Positions 48,373 through 61,072 of a stretch of DNA of 64,000 bases are shown here, piece after piece. The DNA is from Heterobilharzia americana (lineage: Eukaryota; Platyhelminthes; Trematoda; Strigeidida; Schistosomatidae). A program made the translations under genes and the position numbers. Position 1 is the stretch's first letter. Every line of letters starts with the position of its first letter. Location: the NCBI GenBank assembly GCA_944470555.2, contig OX104129.1, positions 52,485,998-52,549,997 on the forward strand, read 5' to 3'. The notes below the pieces were generated by a model. It was given only the letters and a program-made list of their open reading frames with translations. It searched no databases and was not told the DNA's origin.

Positions 48373-50574
48373 ATGGCTCTGATCCCGTATGTTTCTAACT
48401 TTCATCGAGCACCAGTTGGTTTTGTAAAATTATTGTGCACTGAGAATTGTTAATTCCCTTGTAATATGCTTGCTACTGGATTTTCCTTTTGTTATTTAAT
48501 GATTAATCTGCATTTTTAAGTAGGACATCCAAAGCTTCTGAAAATGCTGCAGTCTCAGCAGACACAACTGAGGCATTCCAGGAAGTGGTGTTGCCGAAGC
48601 CATTTTTCAGCTGGAAAGCTGTTGAAAAAGCGGTCAATGAATTTCAGAGGGTATGTAACTGTTAAATTTTACGATGAACGTAGGTTACTTGCACTCACTA
48701 TGTGCATTTGAAAAGCAAGGGATCCGGAGATCCTCATTTGAAGTACACTGTTATCGTGTCTAAGTGTACTTTCGGTGTAAAACATAAACCCCAAGGTATG
48801 GATTTGCTAAAAAACCGTAATTCCTCCTGCCTATGAGAATAGTCTTAGGTCCAAGTTTCAAAACTGTCCATCAGTGTTTCGTTTTGCATTGAAGATGGAT
48901 GAGTATACTGTTAGATCCTACAAAATGGTTCATAACCACCCTTGTACCCAGTCATTTATGGATTGTGATGCCTGGAGCAGACGTCTAGCAGGAGAAGAGA
49001 AGGAGAATTTGAGGCCTATTTTACAGCAGTCATCCTCTACAGATGATGTCATTTTGCATGTTATGGATGAATGGAACAAGGTAGTTACGGCGAAGGATGT
49101 AAAAGACATGAAGTTGAAAGTCATTAAAGGTAGTTTTGCAATTTTGAATATAATTCTGTTTAGATAGTGGGACGCAATCGGAAGTATTCGACCTTTTGGG
49201 TAAGAGGGGAAGTTTGAAGAAATTTTATTCGGAGAACGGTAGTTCTCAGGTGTTATCCAGAGTGTGCTTTGCCTCGACTGAGCAAATATGGCTATATAGC
49301 CAATATCCGGAAGTAGTCGGCATCGACTCCTTATAACACCAACCGGGGAGGGTAAAGTCTCTATGTAATAAAATTAGACAGGTACCGATTGTTTCAGTTG
49401 GTGATTACTGATAACTGCGGCCGCGGACGTCCTGCGCTGTTTTGCATGGACAAAGAAAGAGCTGAAAAGGGATGTAATATGGATCCTGGATAGTTTTAGA
49501 GAAGTTATGCAGGAGACAAGGATGACTCAGACGTTTATTATGGATCACTCATGCGCGGAAATCTCCGCCGTCCAAGAGGCGCACAGGCAAGCTAACATCG
49601 TGCTTTGTGCGTTCCATGTATGCCGGCGTTGTGTAAAAGAGTAAGTTTGAAAAAATACTACGGTAGCACAAATTACAGACCCAGAATTCGATAGTGAAAG
49701 CATACCTGTGTCGTTTGGTTTCATGTGAATACACTGGGAGGTAAGAAGTGTGTTTCTCTAATTTCTCAGGTTCTACAGGTATTACAGAATCATTAGTAGA
49801 TCAGACCGCAACGTCGCCGAATACGTCAACCGATACTGGCTGCGTAGAAAACGTATGTGGAGTGCGGCGTTTAACAACGATGTTCTGACTCTGGGGAACA
49901 ACACAAACAACCGTGTTGAAAGTTCCCATAGGCAACTGAAGAGGTACCTCAGGAGATCTGACGCCTTGCATAAAAGTATGCTTAAAGTTTACAACTGGAA
50001 TGCACGAAGTTCGTACAGAAAAGAAACGGAGGCTGCTATCTCGCAGACAAAATCTTATAAGTTTGACTGCCCGGATGCATTAGTTCCCCTTCTACGTTGC
50101 CTAACACAGTATGCAGCCCGCAAGGTTCTTCAGGATTTTAGAAGAAGAAACATACATCGAATATGAAAGTAGCGACTACGTGTTCATCATGGACAACGAT
50201 CACACCGTTGAAGTAGATCTGTTATCGTGTGAATGCACCTGTAGAGCATTCACAACGTGTTGTTATCCATGTAGACACTTGCTTCTGGTACATTTAAAGG
50301 AGCCCAGTTTCACAGGTATGTCGTATTTACTTATTGCATACTCATAGCTAGTCGTGTGCTTCGGCACTGCCAACGCTGGACTTGGTCACACATCTCCAAC
50401 ACTTCACGTAGCACATCGGCAATCTCCATCGCAGCACCATGTGATAGGTACATACGTGAAATGCGTAATATGCGGTCAAACATCCGTCGCATACTACAAA
50501 GATTCGGAGATGAATATGCCGCAGACGTAGCAGCAAAGATTAACAAATTCTGCAGACGAATTCTTGGACGATGA
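48373..50574 (+). pseudogene. Mutator-like (MULE) transposase gene, seven exons, frameshifted
   Basis: A MULE-type DDE transposase with splice sites still in place. Proposed exons: 48373-48386 (ATG, MALIP), 48521-48650, 48720-49129, 49164-49351, 49398-49640, 49770-50315, 50348-50574. Introns are 134, 69, 34, 46, 129 and 32 bp, nearly all with clean GT...AG ends and matching phases. Domains: a FAR1-like N-terminus (KCTFGVKHKPQG, KMVHNHPC); first catalytic Asp in PEVVGID (49325-49327); second Asp in TFIMDHSCAEISAVQEAH (49543-49545) followed by CAFHVCR; catalytic Glu in TNNRVESSH (49918-49920); SWIM zinc finger CECTCRAFTTCCYPCRH (50228-50278); a basic helical tail ending at TGA 50572-50574. Frameshifts near 48800, 49328, 49440 and 50150 disable it. 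Schistosome MULEs are known as Curupira; the relation to those is inferred. A domesticated, decaying host copy is the alternative. Terminal inverted repeats were not found. Confidence 0.85.
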
Positions 50575-52599
50575 ACTTTCCGGTTTATTGGTGTCAATAC
50601 GTTATGCAGGCAAAGATTATGCAACGCATCTATTGCAGTTTAGGATGGAAACCTTTCTTCAAGCATGTTGACATACGGAGGCCTATCCATTAAGATACGG
50701 CTAGATACGAACGATTGTGAGCCTTTTATTATATCTTCTTTACAAATATACATTTACTTATATCTATTTAGTATTTCAATTTCATCGCGCATGCTAAAGG
50801 GGTTGATACTTGTAAGTGGGAGTCGGTGAATGATATTATGCATGAGTACCGCAGCATGAGTATGTATCCGCAGTCGTTGTTATGTAAAATTACGTCTACG
50901 TAATAATCGTCTTACTGTGAATGTCTATCTTAGGCATATCACACACTTCATGTGGAAAGGCAGAATTAGTGGTAGTATACGATTATTTTAGAGCAGATGA
51001 AGATGGTAAAAGACAGCCGAGAGATCCCGGTTGATCGTTGATGAAAGCAGGAAACAGTATTGGAATAATAATGGAAGCTTTGAGGCAAGTAAAGTAATGT
51101 GAGTGGGCATCTTGCGATCAACAGGAAGATTCCAGCTATTAGAAGCTAGAAGACTTGCTGAGCAGGAAGCCAAGTTGGCGGTACTTTAAGATTTAATTCC
51201 TAAACAAGTGATTAAGAGGTAAATCCTTTACTACTCTCTCCATGATCTACACCGCTGAAGATATTAGGCAGATTCGTCTGCATTTAGACGGAAATGGTTT
51301 GTTTCAACCTTTGTATATTGGGACGACACCCACTAACCTCATGTATTAAGCTGAAGAATAAAAGGAAGCGTACTTCACGTTCACTTTACAACACCCGACT
51401 TCATTTCAAGCTTGTGAAACCAACTGATTTTCTTGTGCCAGCTTTACGTCTTGCGGAACACTCCCAGATCTTCGATGTAGTGCGTCTCCTACTCACCTGG
51501 TAAAGCAGTTTTCAACTGTCTTGCAAGAGCCAACCTGGTTTAAAACAGAAAAATATCCAATATCATACAGACCAAAAAGGGGTAAATAAATAGATAACAG
51601 GGGAAGCTCATTGGCAAAATAAAGCGACATACGTGGAGAAAAGAAACCGATTTTCCCCTATTGCAATCTTTCCCCTTTTTGTCTGCTTTTCCCACCTTAA
51701 GTAGCTTTCAACTTAAACCCTAATGGGTTGAAGGGGTGAAAAGCAGAAAAAGAAAACACATATATATTTACTTCCTGGATTTTACATCTGATCTCCGCAT
51801 CATTTCCCCTTAAGTGTCAACTTTAATTCCTCATTGTAGCCTGAAAATATACCTTTACCCTTTACTCCTCTTTCAACACCCTCCAGAAACAATATCCCTA
51901 TTCCAGCCAAAATTTCCCGTTCACTTACCAATTTTTCTTATTCATTCTATTTAATTAGCCGAAAGAACAGCTGTTCTTTGATTACCTTCTAGACTTCATT
52001 TACTATGATCGACAGGTTGACTTCAGGTCAACACTACAATCTAAATTCTTTATCATAATAATTTAAAGGCCCAATTACCATCCTTTCATTTTTGACCGTC
52101 TTCTTTCACAAATGAGATAACACGTCAGTTGCAATTTCTCAAATAAAGACGTATAGCACAACAAGCTGTTGTCCAGCAAATAGACCGTAAGAAGGAGGAC
52201 GAAATGATTAACTGCGTTTCATAGTTTAGAAAAAGGTAGGAAATAACAACAGAAAACACGCATTTTCCCAAATCCACGCGATAACCCATAACAAGCCAGG
52301 GGATGGCTTTAAGTAACACCCAAAAATGTAGTTCGACACTATTTTAAAAGTGTTGTAGAGTACTAAACGCATTCAAAAGACACTTTTGGAAGATTAAACA
52401 TCTTGAAGAAGAAAATTTCGATGAAAAAATTTCTCCGAAGGTTTTCGGTGGACAAGAAATTAGGCAAGCCGTCAAAAATAAATTCATGGCTGACTCATAA
52501 ATTTAGTTCCATGAAATTCAGTTGGAGTCTTAAGTGGGAAGTCTCCTTCTATTATTTCTACCAGTTACTTCAAACTGAGAATATGTGGAGCACAGATGC
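50575..52599. other. No recognised gene
   Basis: About 2 kb downstream of the MULE. The frame 51294-51503 (basic KLKNKRKRTSRS followed by a hydrophobic stretch) has no family that I recognise. 51560-52000 contains repeated 'ttccccttt'/'aaaggggt' words but no clear repeat unit. The 3' flank of the MULE should lie here, but I could not identify a terminal repeat. Confidence 0.4.
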
Positions 52600-54910
52600 A
52601 GCTCTATGAGAAGCCGTGAACCATCTTAAACAGAGGCGTAGAATTAACTGAGACAGCTTCAGGGATTTCCCGGCTAAAGCTATTGAAAAAGTAAACATGG
52701 CATAGGACAGCCATTGTAACGTCACACACTTCCACAAAATCAATAGCCTAGGGTTCGACTACTTACAACATTGATACTGAACTTGATGGTTTAACTGGAC
52801 TCGCTAAGCTGAAGGCACCCGGTCAAGCATCCTCGCCATTCGGCACGCTGTCATGTTACGTTGCACTGCTCGTATTCGACTCTAGCCAGTTAGTTGGAAC
52901 GCATCGGTATCTTGGCACAACCACCCAAACATACTATTCCATCCGACTACGCTATCGTGTTCTTCCTTGGTCTTGTATTCGTGGGTATATTAACAAGTTC
53001 GAATAATTAGTGATTGATCTTTGCGTCTATCAAGTTCGCACCAGGACAAATCACAAACTGTTAATAGTGACCCCGCATGTAGCCTCTCCATCTTGAAGCT
53101 CATGAATAGTGGAGCTACTTCTAGTAGTTGGAATGACAACGGAGTCCTACCGTTACTGAATACATACTGTGGCGCTCGTAAACACGCCACGTACACGAAT
53201 AAGCGGGTCGAGATTATAACCGAAAAGATTGTTCTCACTTGTCAGGTTTTCAAAGTATTGTTAACAAATCTCATGGTATGCCTCAAAAAGTGATTTCCCT
53301 GAAAGTAACGGATTTTGGAAAGTTCGCTCCGTCTTCCGAGGCCTTAAGCAGTAATTGAACTCCCTTTTTTTGAGAAATTAGCGGTGAACCTTTTAGTGCG
53401 ATACACATGGTGAGGGAGAGGATATGACAGCATGACCCGCTTACACAGAAGCATATCTTCAATAGATATTTATCAGAATAAAAGATAAAATCTGTATTTC
53501 AATAAACAAGTTTCAGTCCTTGTGACTAAACAGTATTTCTCCCCCCAAATCGTGTTGAGATCGATAGCCACATATTACTGGTGATCCGTTTCAATGCTGT
53601 GAAAACAAAATTGAAGTGAATACATTCCTTTCTTCTTGCTTTTATTCAGAGTCCTGTTTTCTGATTCTGGCACCAGTCAAAGCAGGAGGGGCAGAAAGCC
53701 CCAGTTGCCCATACTAGCGAAGTTAACGCTGGACGTTTTTGGAAGAAGGTCACGTATCATCAGTTACTTGGCACCGTGGAACAGCCGAACGCTCGTCGTT
53801 GAATAGGAAGAGCCCATTCCTATTAGGTCGCTTGACTTCTCCAGAACCTTCAGCAGAGTTACTCATGATATTATGTCTAAGAACCTTCGGCCTAAGGGGG
53901 ACACGGAAAGCTACTTAGGTCTAAGGATTACATTGGCAGTCACTTGCAATCAGTCAAAGTAGACTGCCCCCCATTCAACGGGCTTCGGACGCTGGGTTGG
54001 GTATCTCAAGGCATCACTTTTGATCGAATACGCTTTTTTGTTCACGACTCGCCACCAAGCCCAAAATCTCACTGACCACTATGTTCTGGGGCTCTTAAAG
54101 GTGGAAAAAGGTACGTTTCCCAGCAGGTATTTTCATCCTACAGGTGGAGGTTCCTGAAACAGTTAATCTGACAGACACAAACTTGCTCCATCTCGACATG
54201 CAGAAGTGTCGGATAAGTAAAGTCAACGAATATAGGTGCAGTTCTGGTTCTAATCCCCGGAAAAACAGTTTTCTGCCACTCAGAAATTGGAAAAGATATA
54301 AGAAACACACACAGCGACGCAATTGAAGCCTCCATTCATTGATGCTTCTCGATCAACAAGCCATATAGAGACATGTAGTTACTTCCTCAAGTACTAGAGA
54401 TTCTAACTCCTCATCTTTTCTGTACAGTATACGGAAAATATGTCCGTCCCCACATAGAAAGGAACCTAGTTGTATGTCCGTACTTGACCAAGAACATTGT
54501 CATACTGCAATGAGTTCAGAGGAGAGGTATGAAGAATGTGACTGAACCACCGTACAGACCTTATCTGGATCTCTAAGATATCATAAGTTTGCGTTCAGTA
54601 TAACATGGGAGGATGTGGGATATGATCATCACTTTTCAGGTCACCCACAACACTCTTAACCCTTACCCATCTTCTCCAAGCTTTAATTGGAAGCTCCAGC
54701 TTGAAAGTTATTCTTATGGAGTAGCGCATAATAGAGCACGTACGTCGATCTGCGTCAACTGACTTGCAGTTGGAGTATGCAAACTGTGGAGCTCCCTTCC
54801 TAAAAAGATTATCATAATCCCTTCTCCTAACGTTGTGAAGAGGAGATTTGGTGCCAGGTGGCAGTCCTGTAGTATCAATAAAATTTACTCAGGCAGTCAA
54901 CCGTGGTCTT
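52600..54910 (+). mobile_element. Family C (CR1-like) retrotransposon, endonuclease to C-terminus
   Basis: A plus-strand decayed copy. The segment GLTGLAKLKAPGQASSPFGT (52793-52850) matches, inverted, 26430-26370. LDFSRTFSRVTHDIMSKNL (53832-53888) is the RT motif usually read FDFSKAFD-V-HD-L--KL. YVRPHIERNLVVCPYLTKN (near 54438-54495) corresponds to YVRPLLEYNSVIWSPYLKKD, and LWSSLPKK with PSPNVVKRRFGARW (54785-54860) to the C-terminal WNSLP block. Numerous stops and frameshifts; a 3' UTR with AATAAA follows near 54880. Confidence 0.72.
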
Positions 54911-55388
54911 AGAGATTATAAGTAGCAGCACAACCTGCAGAAAGACGATAAATTAACTAGTTATCTCTGTCATTTCAGGTTTCTATGAGCCGAAAGTATT
55001 AGTAAAAATTTGAACCACAGGACGTATCCCATCAGGATAGAAGAAAAACCTAAGGGAACATTATTTGTTACACCTACAAAACGAAGTTTACAGCGTTTCA
55101 AGGTCATTGCTATTGTTATAGAAGGCGTATTTTCAAAATATTGTTCAGCTTATATAAAAAGTTTACCACAACACAGCTTCACTTTGCTATAATCCACTGT
55201 TAGTGCTCCGCAAAAAATAAGTCATCAAAATTATATCTGCATGTGGGTTCAGTACTGATGCTGACCAAGTTACTGTCAATAGTCTATTTTGTAATACTGT
55301 CTTAAGTCCTACTTATTATGTTCTATTAAACTGTGTTATTATTCCTTTTAGATTATCTTTACTGGCTATTTTTAGTTTCATATGTGTT
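54911..55388. other. Short unrecognised interval; 5' flank of the next gene
   Basis: Contains the possible 5' UTR and promoter of the gene whose first ATG is at 55389. The small frame 55010-55192 has no recognisable domain. Confidence 0.4.
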
Positions 55389-55475
55389 ATGTCCGAATCA
55401 CTGAATCAGTTGGCTAAATCAGCAGCTTTTCTAATACTTCATGAAAATCTTGAGCGCTGGGCTTCTTCATACCAG
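55389..55475 (+). CDS. Unidentified protein, exon A (start)
   Basis: The ATG at 55389 opens MSESLNQLAKSAAFLILHEN and continues to a CAG|GTAGGT donor at 55476. A 40-bp intron (55476-55515) follows, of the micro-intron type also seen in NRDE2. The frame upstream is open, so the exon may begin earlier (an acceptor-like TATTTTTAG ends near 55370). The product is unknown, predicted mostly helical. Confidence 0.5.
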
Positions 55476-55515
55476 GTAGGTTTCGTGCTTTTTGCCGGTT
55501 CATTTGTTATTGTAG

Positions 55516-55621
55516 AAGAACACTTGCGACGAAAATGTGGCGATGGGTTGTGAGATTATTGAGCTGAATGCAAGGATACAGAATCAGCTCTTTCGCTTGA
55601 TAACTATTTGCGCAGCGGAAG
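55516..55621 (+). CDS. Unidentified protein, exon B
   Basis: Acceptor TATTGTAG, donor GAAG|GTATGA. It continues the exon A frame: KNTCDENVAMGCEIIELNAR, then IQNQLFRLITICAAE. The amphipathic pattern (IIELNARIQNQLFRL) suggests a coiled-coil helix. It ends in phase 1, compatible with the candidate micro-exon at 56020 or directly with exon D at 61073. No family recognised. Confidence 0.55.
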
Positions 55622-56019
55622 GTATGATTGATACAGGCTTCTTTAAAGAATTTAATTTTGTTCCGTTCATGTTACTTGTAAAATTGATTGTTTTTTTGGC
55701 AATCAACTGGGGTAATGACAATACCCATTATATTTCCCACGGCTACAAAAAGTATATCAAACTGTCTCCAATGACCGTCTAAGATTACACAAACTATGGT
55801 ACTATCTTCATTTAGAAACTACCGCATGTCATTTCTATGGTAGTATATCTGCCCACATATATGAAGAACTTGAGGATGTAAATTCTTTGACTGTGTTTCT
55901 AAATCTGTTTATGATGACTTTACAAATAATTCATACACCGGTAAAGTTTTAAGTAGGACAAATACAGAATTCCTGCATCTAAGTTATGGGCTACGGAACT
56001 AAATGGAGTGACTTTGCAG

Positions 56020-56040
56020 TAATGAGACAAGCAGTGGTAG
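56020..56040 (+). CDS. Candidate 21-nt micro-exon C
   Basis: A 21-bp stretch between TTTGCAG and GTAAAA that stays open in phase 1 (VMRQAVV) and preserves the phase needed by exon D. Micro-exons of multiple-of-three size are common in schistosomes. The acceptor lacks a strong pyrimidine tract, so this is weak. Confidence 0.25.
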
Positions 56041-56529
56041 GTAAAATTCTTGTCTCTCTCATTTTTCCCCCCTCAACCAATTCTGTTGTAACCTTAAAGC
56101 TGAGTTCAGCGCTTAAATCCAGTATTCCAAATAAATTTCTTGGTTTGAATATCTTGAGCCTTTTTTGTGAAAAGTTCACATAGATTTCAATGAATTTACA
56201 AACACTCGATAGCTTTTTTCTACACGCTCCTTAAGACCGAGACATTACTGATGGTATGGCTATTGGATGTGACAGCCTTGGTAACTCTGTGTGAACACTA
56301 GGCTACTTATGCACAAAGCCTTACTATTCATTCGTTCAAAACCCTCTTGTTAGAACTGTTCTAATAGTAGAACTTTCTGCACACAACCATCTCTTCAAGA
56401 TGACCCTTGATAATCTTAACACATAGACTGATGCAACCAGCAATCATAAGAGCGGATCACTTAGCCGAGACCTGGAATTCTTTGAAACAGAGGAACCTTT
56501 GAGTCCCAGTACATATGTGTACCACTTAC

Positions 56530-58045
56530 TGCCTTCAATCATCATCATCATTATCAACATAGGACCAGGCATTACTGCGTAACGGTCCGAGTTGCCACAC
56601 CTCATATCAGCACATCAAGTAAAAAGGTAGTGAGGTGAAGGATGAAGATAAGTGAATGCAGTCAAAAGAAATATAAAGTACGAGAAGAAAGGAAAGAGGA
56701 GTGACAAAATGGTGAGATTCGGTATAGCGTTGTTAAGATGAGGATAATGTGTGTATACATCTGCGCCACTGACTTCGGTTCTGAGCCATATCACCTAGGG
56801 TCTCCAACCACTGGTTCCTCTTGTCCCGTGGACCCCAACCACCTAGTCTGCATCGTCCTACATGGCTTAAACCAACAGTCAGAGACTTCATACATTGGTG
56901 CCATGTTTTAGTCTGGCCACCTCGGGCCTTTTTCCAGCCTGAACCCACCTCAGCCAACATTGTGTGACGAGGCAATCGGTGACTAGGCATACGTAGTACG
57001 TGTCCCAACCATCTCAGTCGATGAAGGTTCACAACCTCGTCGACTGACTTACCTCTTCTCCCTAAAACTCTACACCTAACTTCTGCATTACTCACATGGT
57101 GACACCACGGAATACGTCCTATACTACGAAGGCAACGGTGGTCAAATACCTGTAACCTTCTCATGTCTTCCACTTTCAATGGCCATGTTTCACAGCCATA
57201 CAGTAGAACAGAGCGGACTGCTGTGCAGTACACGCGACCCTTAATAGACAAACGAATATCACGGCGGCGCCATAGGTGGCGCAAATTGGCAAAAGCCAAT
57301 CGAGCCTTTTGTATCCGTGCAGAAATCTCATCGGCAACTAACCCACCGGGTTGATCCTACTTCCCAGGTAAGTGAAGTGGTCAACACACTCAACCACTTC
57401 ACTCTCTATTGTTAACCGCGGTACCGCTGAAGACCAGTCCTGGAGCAAAAATTTGCATTTGGGTGGTGAAAATCGCATCCCAAACATTCTCAAATTCCCA
57501 CTCAAAGTGTTCAGAAGACTCTGCATCTTGTCAGCGTCTTCACCTAACAGGACTATGTCATCTGCATATTCTAGATCTAAGGAAAATTCACCTGTGATCC
57601 GGTCAACGTCTTTGTAATTAGGTGACGAGAGGGAAACCTCCATAAGAATATCTATGATAAAATTAAATAAGAATGGGGATAGTGGGCATCCTTGACGGAC
57701 ACCACTTGATGAGTATAGCTCCCTGGACAACTCACCATAGGCTCTAACATGCCCACAAGTGTTCGAGTAGAGAGCTTTCAATAAGGTGATGTACTTACTA
57801 GGCACGCCTTTCAGTGACAGACATTGCCATAAGACTTCTCGATCAACGGAGTCAAATGCCGCCTTCAGGTCGAGAAATACAGCTATTGTCGGGCGTCTGT
57901 AAGCATGCCTATGTTCCAGGACCTGGCGCAGTGTGAATATTTGGTCGATACATCCACGGCCAGGTCTAAAGCCTGCCTGGTTTTCTCGGGCTTGCTGTTC
58001 CCGAGCCCCACTCAGGCGTCGGAGAATTATAGAACTTAGGATCTG
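56530..58045 (-). mobile_element. Family B non-LTR retrotransposon, best-preserved copy
   Basis: A 5'-truncated copy in an intron of the unidentified gene. The frame is open from the truncation at about 58045 to 57338. It encodes RT with QAGFRPGRGCIDQIFTLRQV, FLDLKAAFDSVDREVLWQCL, SSGVRQGCPLSPFLFNFIID and catalytic LEYADDIVLLGEDADKMQS. One frameshift near 57335 separates it from a 188-codon C-terminal frame (57299-56733) with YGCETWPLKVEDMRRL, HRCLRSIGRIPWCHHVSN and RLRWLGHVLRMPSHRLPRH. The 3' end near 56530 has a GAT-rich tail. The few lesions suggest a recent insertion. Elements of this type are annotated as SR3/Perere-like in schistosomes; that name is tentative. Confidence 0.88.
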
Positions 58046-61000
58046 CCTTCAATGCCCCATACTTTACGGGTGCACTGAAAAAGGTTCATAAAAATTTTAA
58101 GTACAGCTGACCATCAGAAATATAATGAGATGATAAATCTCTCACTAGGAGTTTTTAAAACTATCCAAAGAAATTTGTCTTAGACTGCAGAATTATTCAT
58201 TTTTTTATAATGCTTAGTTTCTTTAGTGTGGAATTTCAGCCATAGAGCCGTAAAGCATCTGCTTTCAGGGTTGGAAAAATGATTTTCTGAATGAGATTTA
58301 ACTTGCTCCATGTGCAGCTTCATGCCTTTTTCGAATGGAACTTCAGTATACTTCAATAAAATTGGTGTTAAAATTTTCACCAAAATGTGGTGTGGTTTCA
58401 TCATCGTTTGAAGATACTATCTCGTGATACACGTTCTACACATGAAAATGAAGACAATATTAGATAAGTTAGGGCCAAAATTAAATACGAAAAGCACGGT
58501 AAGCTGTTATATTTTCATCCATTTTATAAAACTTTAGGCAAGATAATTTTTATTATCTTTGCATGACTTATATACCCACACTAATTACAGTCATCTGCTA
58601 CTTTTCTGAGGACAACAGCTTTATATTAGGGGGGACTTTGCTTGCACATTTTGCAACATTGAACCAAAGTAAAAAGCAGTCAACAGGTGAAAACTTTCAG
58701 TTGTTATTCGCATTATATTGACTCACAAACCAGTATGGCAATGTTTACACATTGTACCTTATCAAGCTATTTTGAAAACAGACTGGATGAGCGGATGTGT
58801 GCCGATTTACATAACATTCTAAGAAATGCCAGTTAACAGCTACTAAATTTCTCCTTCTATCAATTTCACTATGTGTTATGTATACAAGGTTACCTCACAA
58901 ATTTGATTGTAGCTAAGTTGTTCGGACTAAGCTTATCACCAACAGAAAAGTTTCTGCCAAGTAAAACTCTTACGTGCAATACACAAAGAAATTTTTTTAG
59001 ATATGGGTTCTATGAAGTGAAAAAAATACAAAAGTTTGGCAACGTGTGGAAAACTACTAATTGGTATTAAAAAAATATCTCACACAAGTGCCTCACAGTT
59101 TTTCATAGTTTAATGAGTTGCTAACTAATAGATATTACTTTTTAACTGCTCAACATAAAAACCACTACGAACTTTGTATATAAAAAGAAAATAACCAAAT
59201 ATATGGAGGCTTATTTCCCAAAGCATTTGCATACTGTAGTGTAGTGTCAAATAATTTAATGAATGTGACGTCACATGTAATGTACTTCATTTTCTTTATC
59301 TCATCGGGGCTCATAACCATCGAATTCATGTAATAAGGCCTAGATTACTTAAATACAGGAGTTGGAAACCCACGGTTTGTAGAATGATGGTATTTTAAAA
59401 TTTCAAAGAACAGAAATAGACATTCATCAAGCCCTGAAACCATGGTCTCGCAACTTGGCAGCACGTATGAAAGGTTCTTTAAGTGCTCGTATTTTTGTTT
59501 AAGTACCTATAAGAATTGTAGCTATTTTCAGGAACAATCTGTATCTAAAAGATAAAATGCTTTACCCCTTAGTATTGAATCGAAAGTTAAAGTAACTTTT
59601 GAATTAGATTCCGCTTATGAATTTTGCAAAATTCTGTCAGGCCATTCATATTTTTAGTCTATGTAAATATGATACCGAAAAACTAGAGGTTACTACTGAA
59701 CCACTTTCTCAAGCTGTGAAACACATCAAAAACTGTCACATACTGTGTCTATATTTAACTATTCCTAATCAAACACTCACCGTGCACCAGGTTGTTTTGC
59801 TCTATAAATAAGATAGGTTATGGTAATTAAAATGGTTGTGGCTTGCAGAGAAACCCAGGAAGCGTGTTTCGTCCTATTCTGAACTCACTAGCTGGATATA
59901 CATGCAATCCGGAGAGTGATGTTGCTCCTGGATTCCTCTGCCAGCCACAGCCAATAAACTACCATAATAAGTATCCAGGCAATGTCGAGGCTTCCGTAAA
60001 GGATCCCATATGTCAACAGAGGTCAAACAATTCGATCTAGTGTAAAGACGGAGAATTATAGGTATATCAAGAGATAGTAGTAGAATATGACAGGATCGAT
60101 TATTTCGTTAATTTATATAAAGGATTCAAGAAGTGTGAAATTACTGAAGCCATGACAGGTAGAAAGTTTTAGGGTAACAAGAATCACTAAAATATAAAAC
60201 CATTTGAACAATCAGCAGACTCATCTGACGTAACGTTTTTTATATTTGATTTACTCTTATGGAAATACATCAAGTACAACACAAAAATACTACTTAATAA
60301 AGTGTTAACTTACTCAGAAATTAGGGAATACTGATAGCAAACTGTTTAAATAACATAATTTCAGTTTCAGTTAGCGGGTAATTGAGGATAAACTAAGGTT
60401 TTTACTACCTTGGGGAACTCTGATATTTCATTCGCAAAGGAAACTTCCTTGGAGCTCGTAGTCTAAAACAGTAAGACAAGGGTTTTAGTGAGCAGTAACA
60501 GATATGTTACTGACAAACACCTACCACATACAGCATTACTTCTGTTGAATCTTCAAGCAGTTTTGATGACTTTAATGCGTAGTTGGAGGAAAATAAGAAA
60601 AAGTACCAATATAACAAAGCTTATCCTGTCGAGTTAAAAAAAATCTCATAGCATCAAGCTAAAATGAACCGATTATATTCTTACACAAAAAGCCATGATA
60701 TCGAGGAATACATACTTCGGAATATGATAAAAGTATATGAGCCAACATTATCGACAAGATAGTTCCATGCTGACAGTTATCTTCAAAAATAGCTTTCCAA
60801 AAAGATAAGATGCAGCCAATTTTTACCCCAATACACATCCTTTTAGAGAAATATCATGCATCAGTTTCATACGATGTCTCATTGAATATACTTCTATCCA
60901 GTTTAGTTAAATGGAGTTAAAGCTGGTATTGAAAATTGAGTCATTGAGGAATACATGAAACACAGGAATCTCAACTTCTTCGCTCAACAGAAGCTTATAT

Positions 61001-61072
61001 AAAAAACGTTTACTAAAGAAAAGTGAATTCAACGATTTTGTCTAATATTTATTCATATATTTTTCGATTAAG
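58046..61072. other. Intron-like region, mostly unrecognised
   Basis: About 3 kb between the family B insertion and exon D of the unidentified gene. Apart from the exon-like frame at 59849-60040 I see AT-rich sequence without repeats, RNA genes or domains. Confidence 0.45.
59849..60040 (+). CDS. Exon-like open frame, unidentified
   Basis: Follows GTGGCTTGCAG and is open for 63 codons to a TAG (60038). It has a composition unlike its AT-rich surroundings: Pro, Asn and Cys residues, RNPGSVFRPILNSLAGYTCN. In the phase left by exons B and C it would instead read EKPRKRVSSYSELTSWIYMQ and stop after three more codons, giving an alternative terminal exon. I cannot decide between these, or exclude chance. 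Confidence 0.3.
   Translation, partial: RNPGSVFRPILNSLAGYTCNPESDVAPGFLCQPQPINYHNKYPGNVEASVKDPICQQRSNNSI

Noticed and set aside
48930..49124. Minus-strand 64-codon open frame
   Set aside because: Antisense shadow of the MULE transposase exon.
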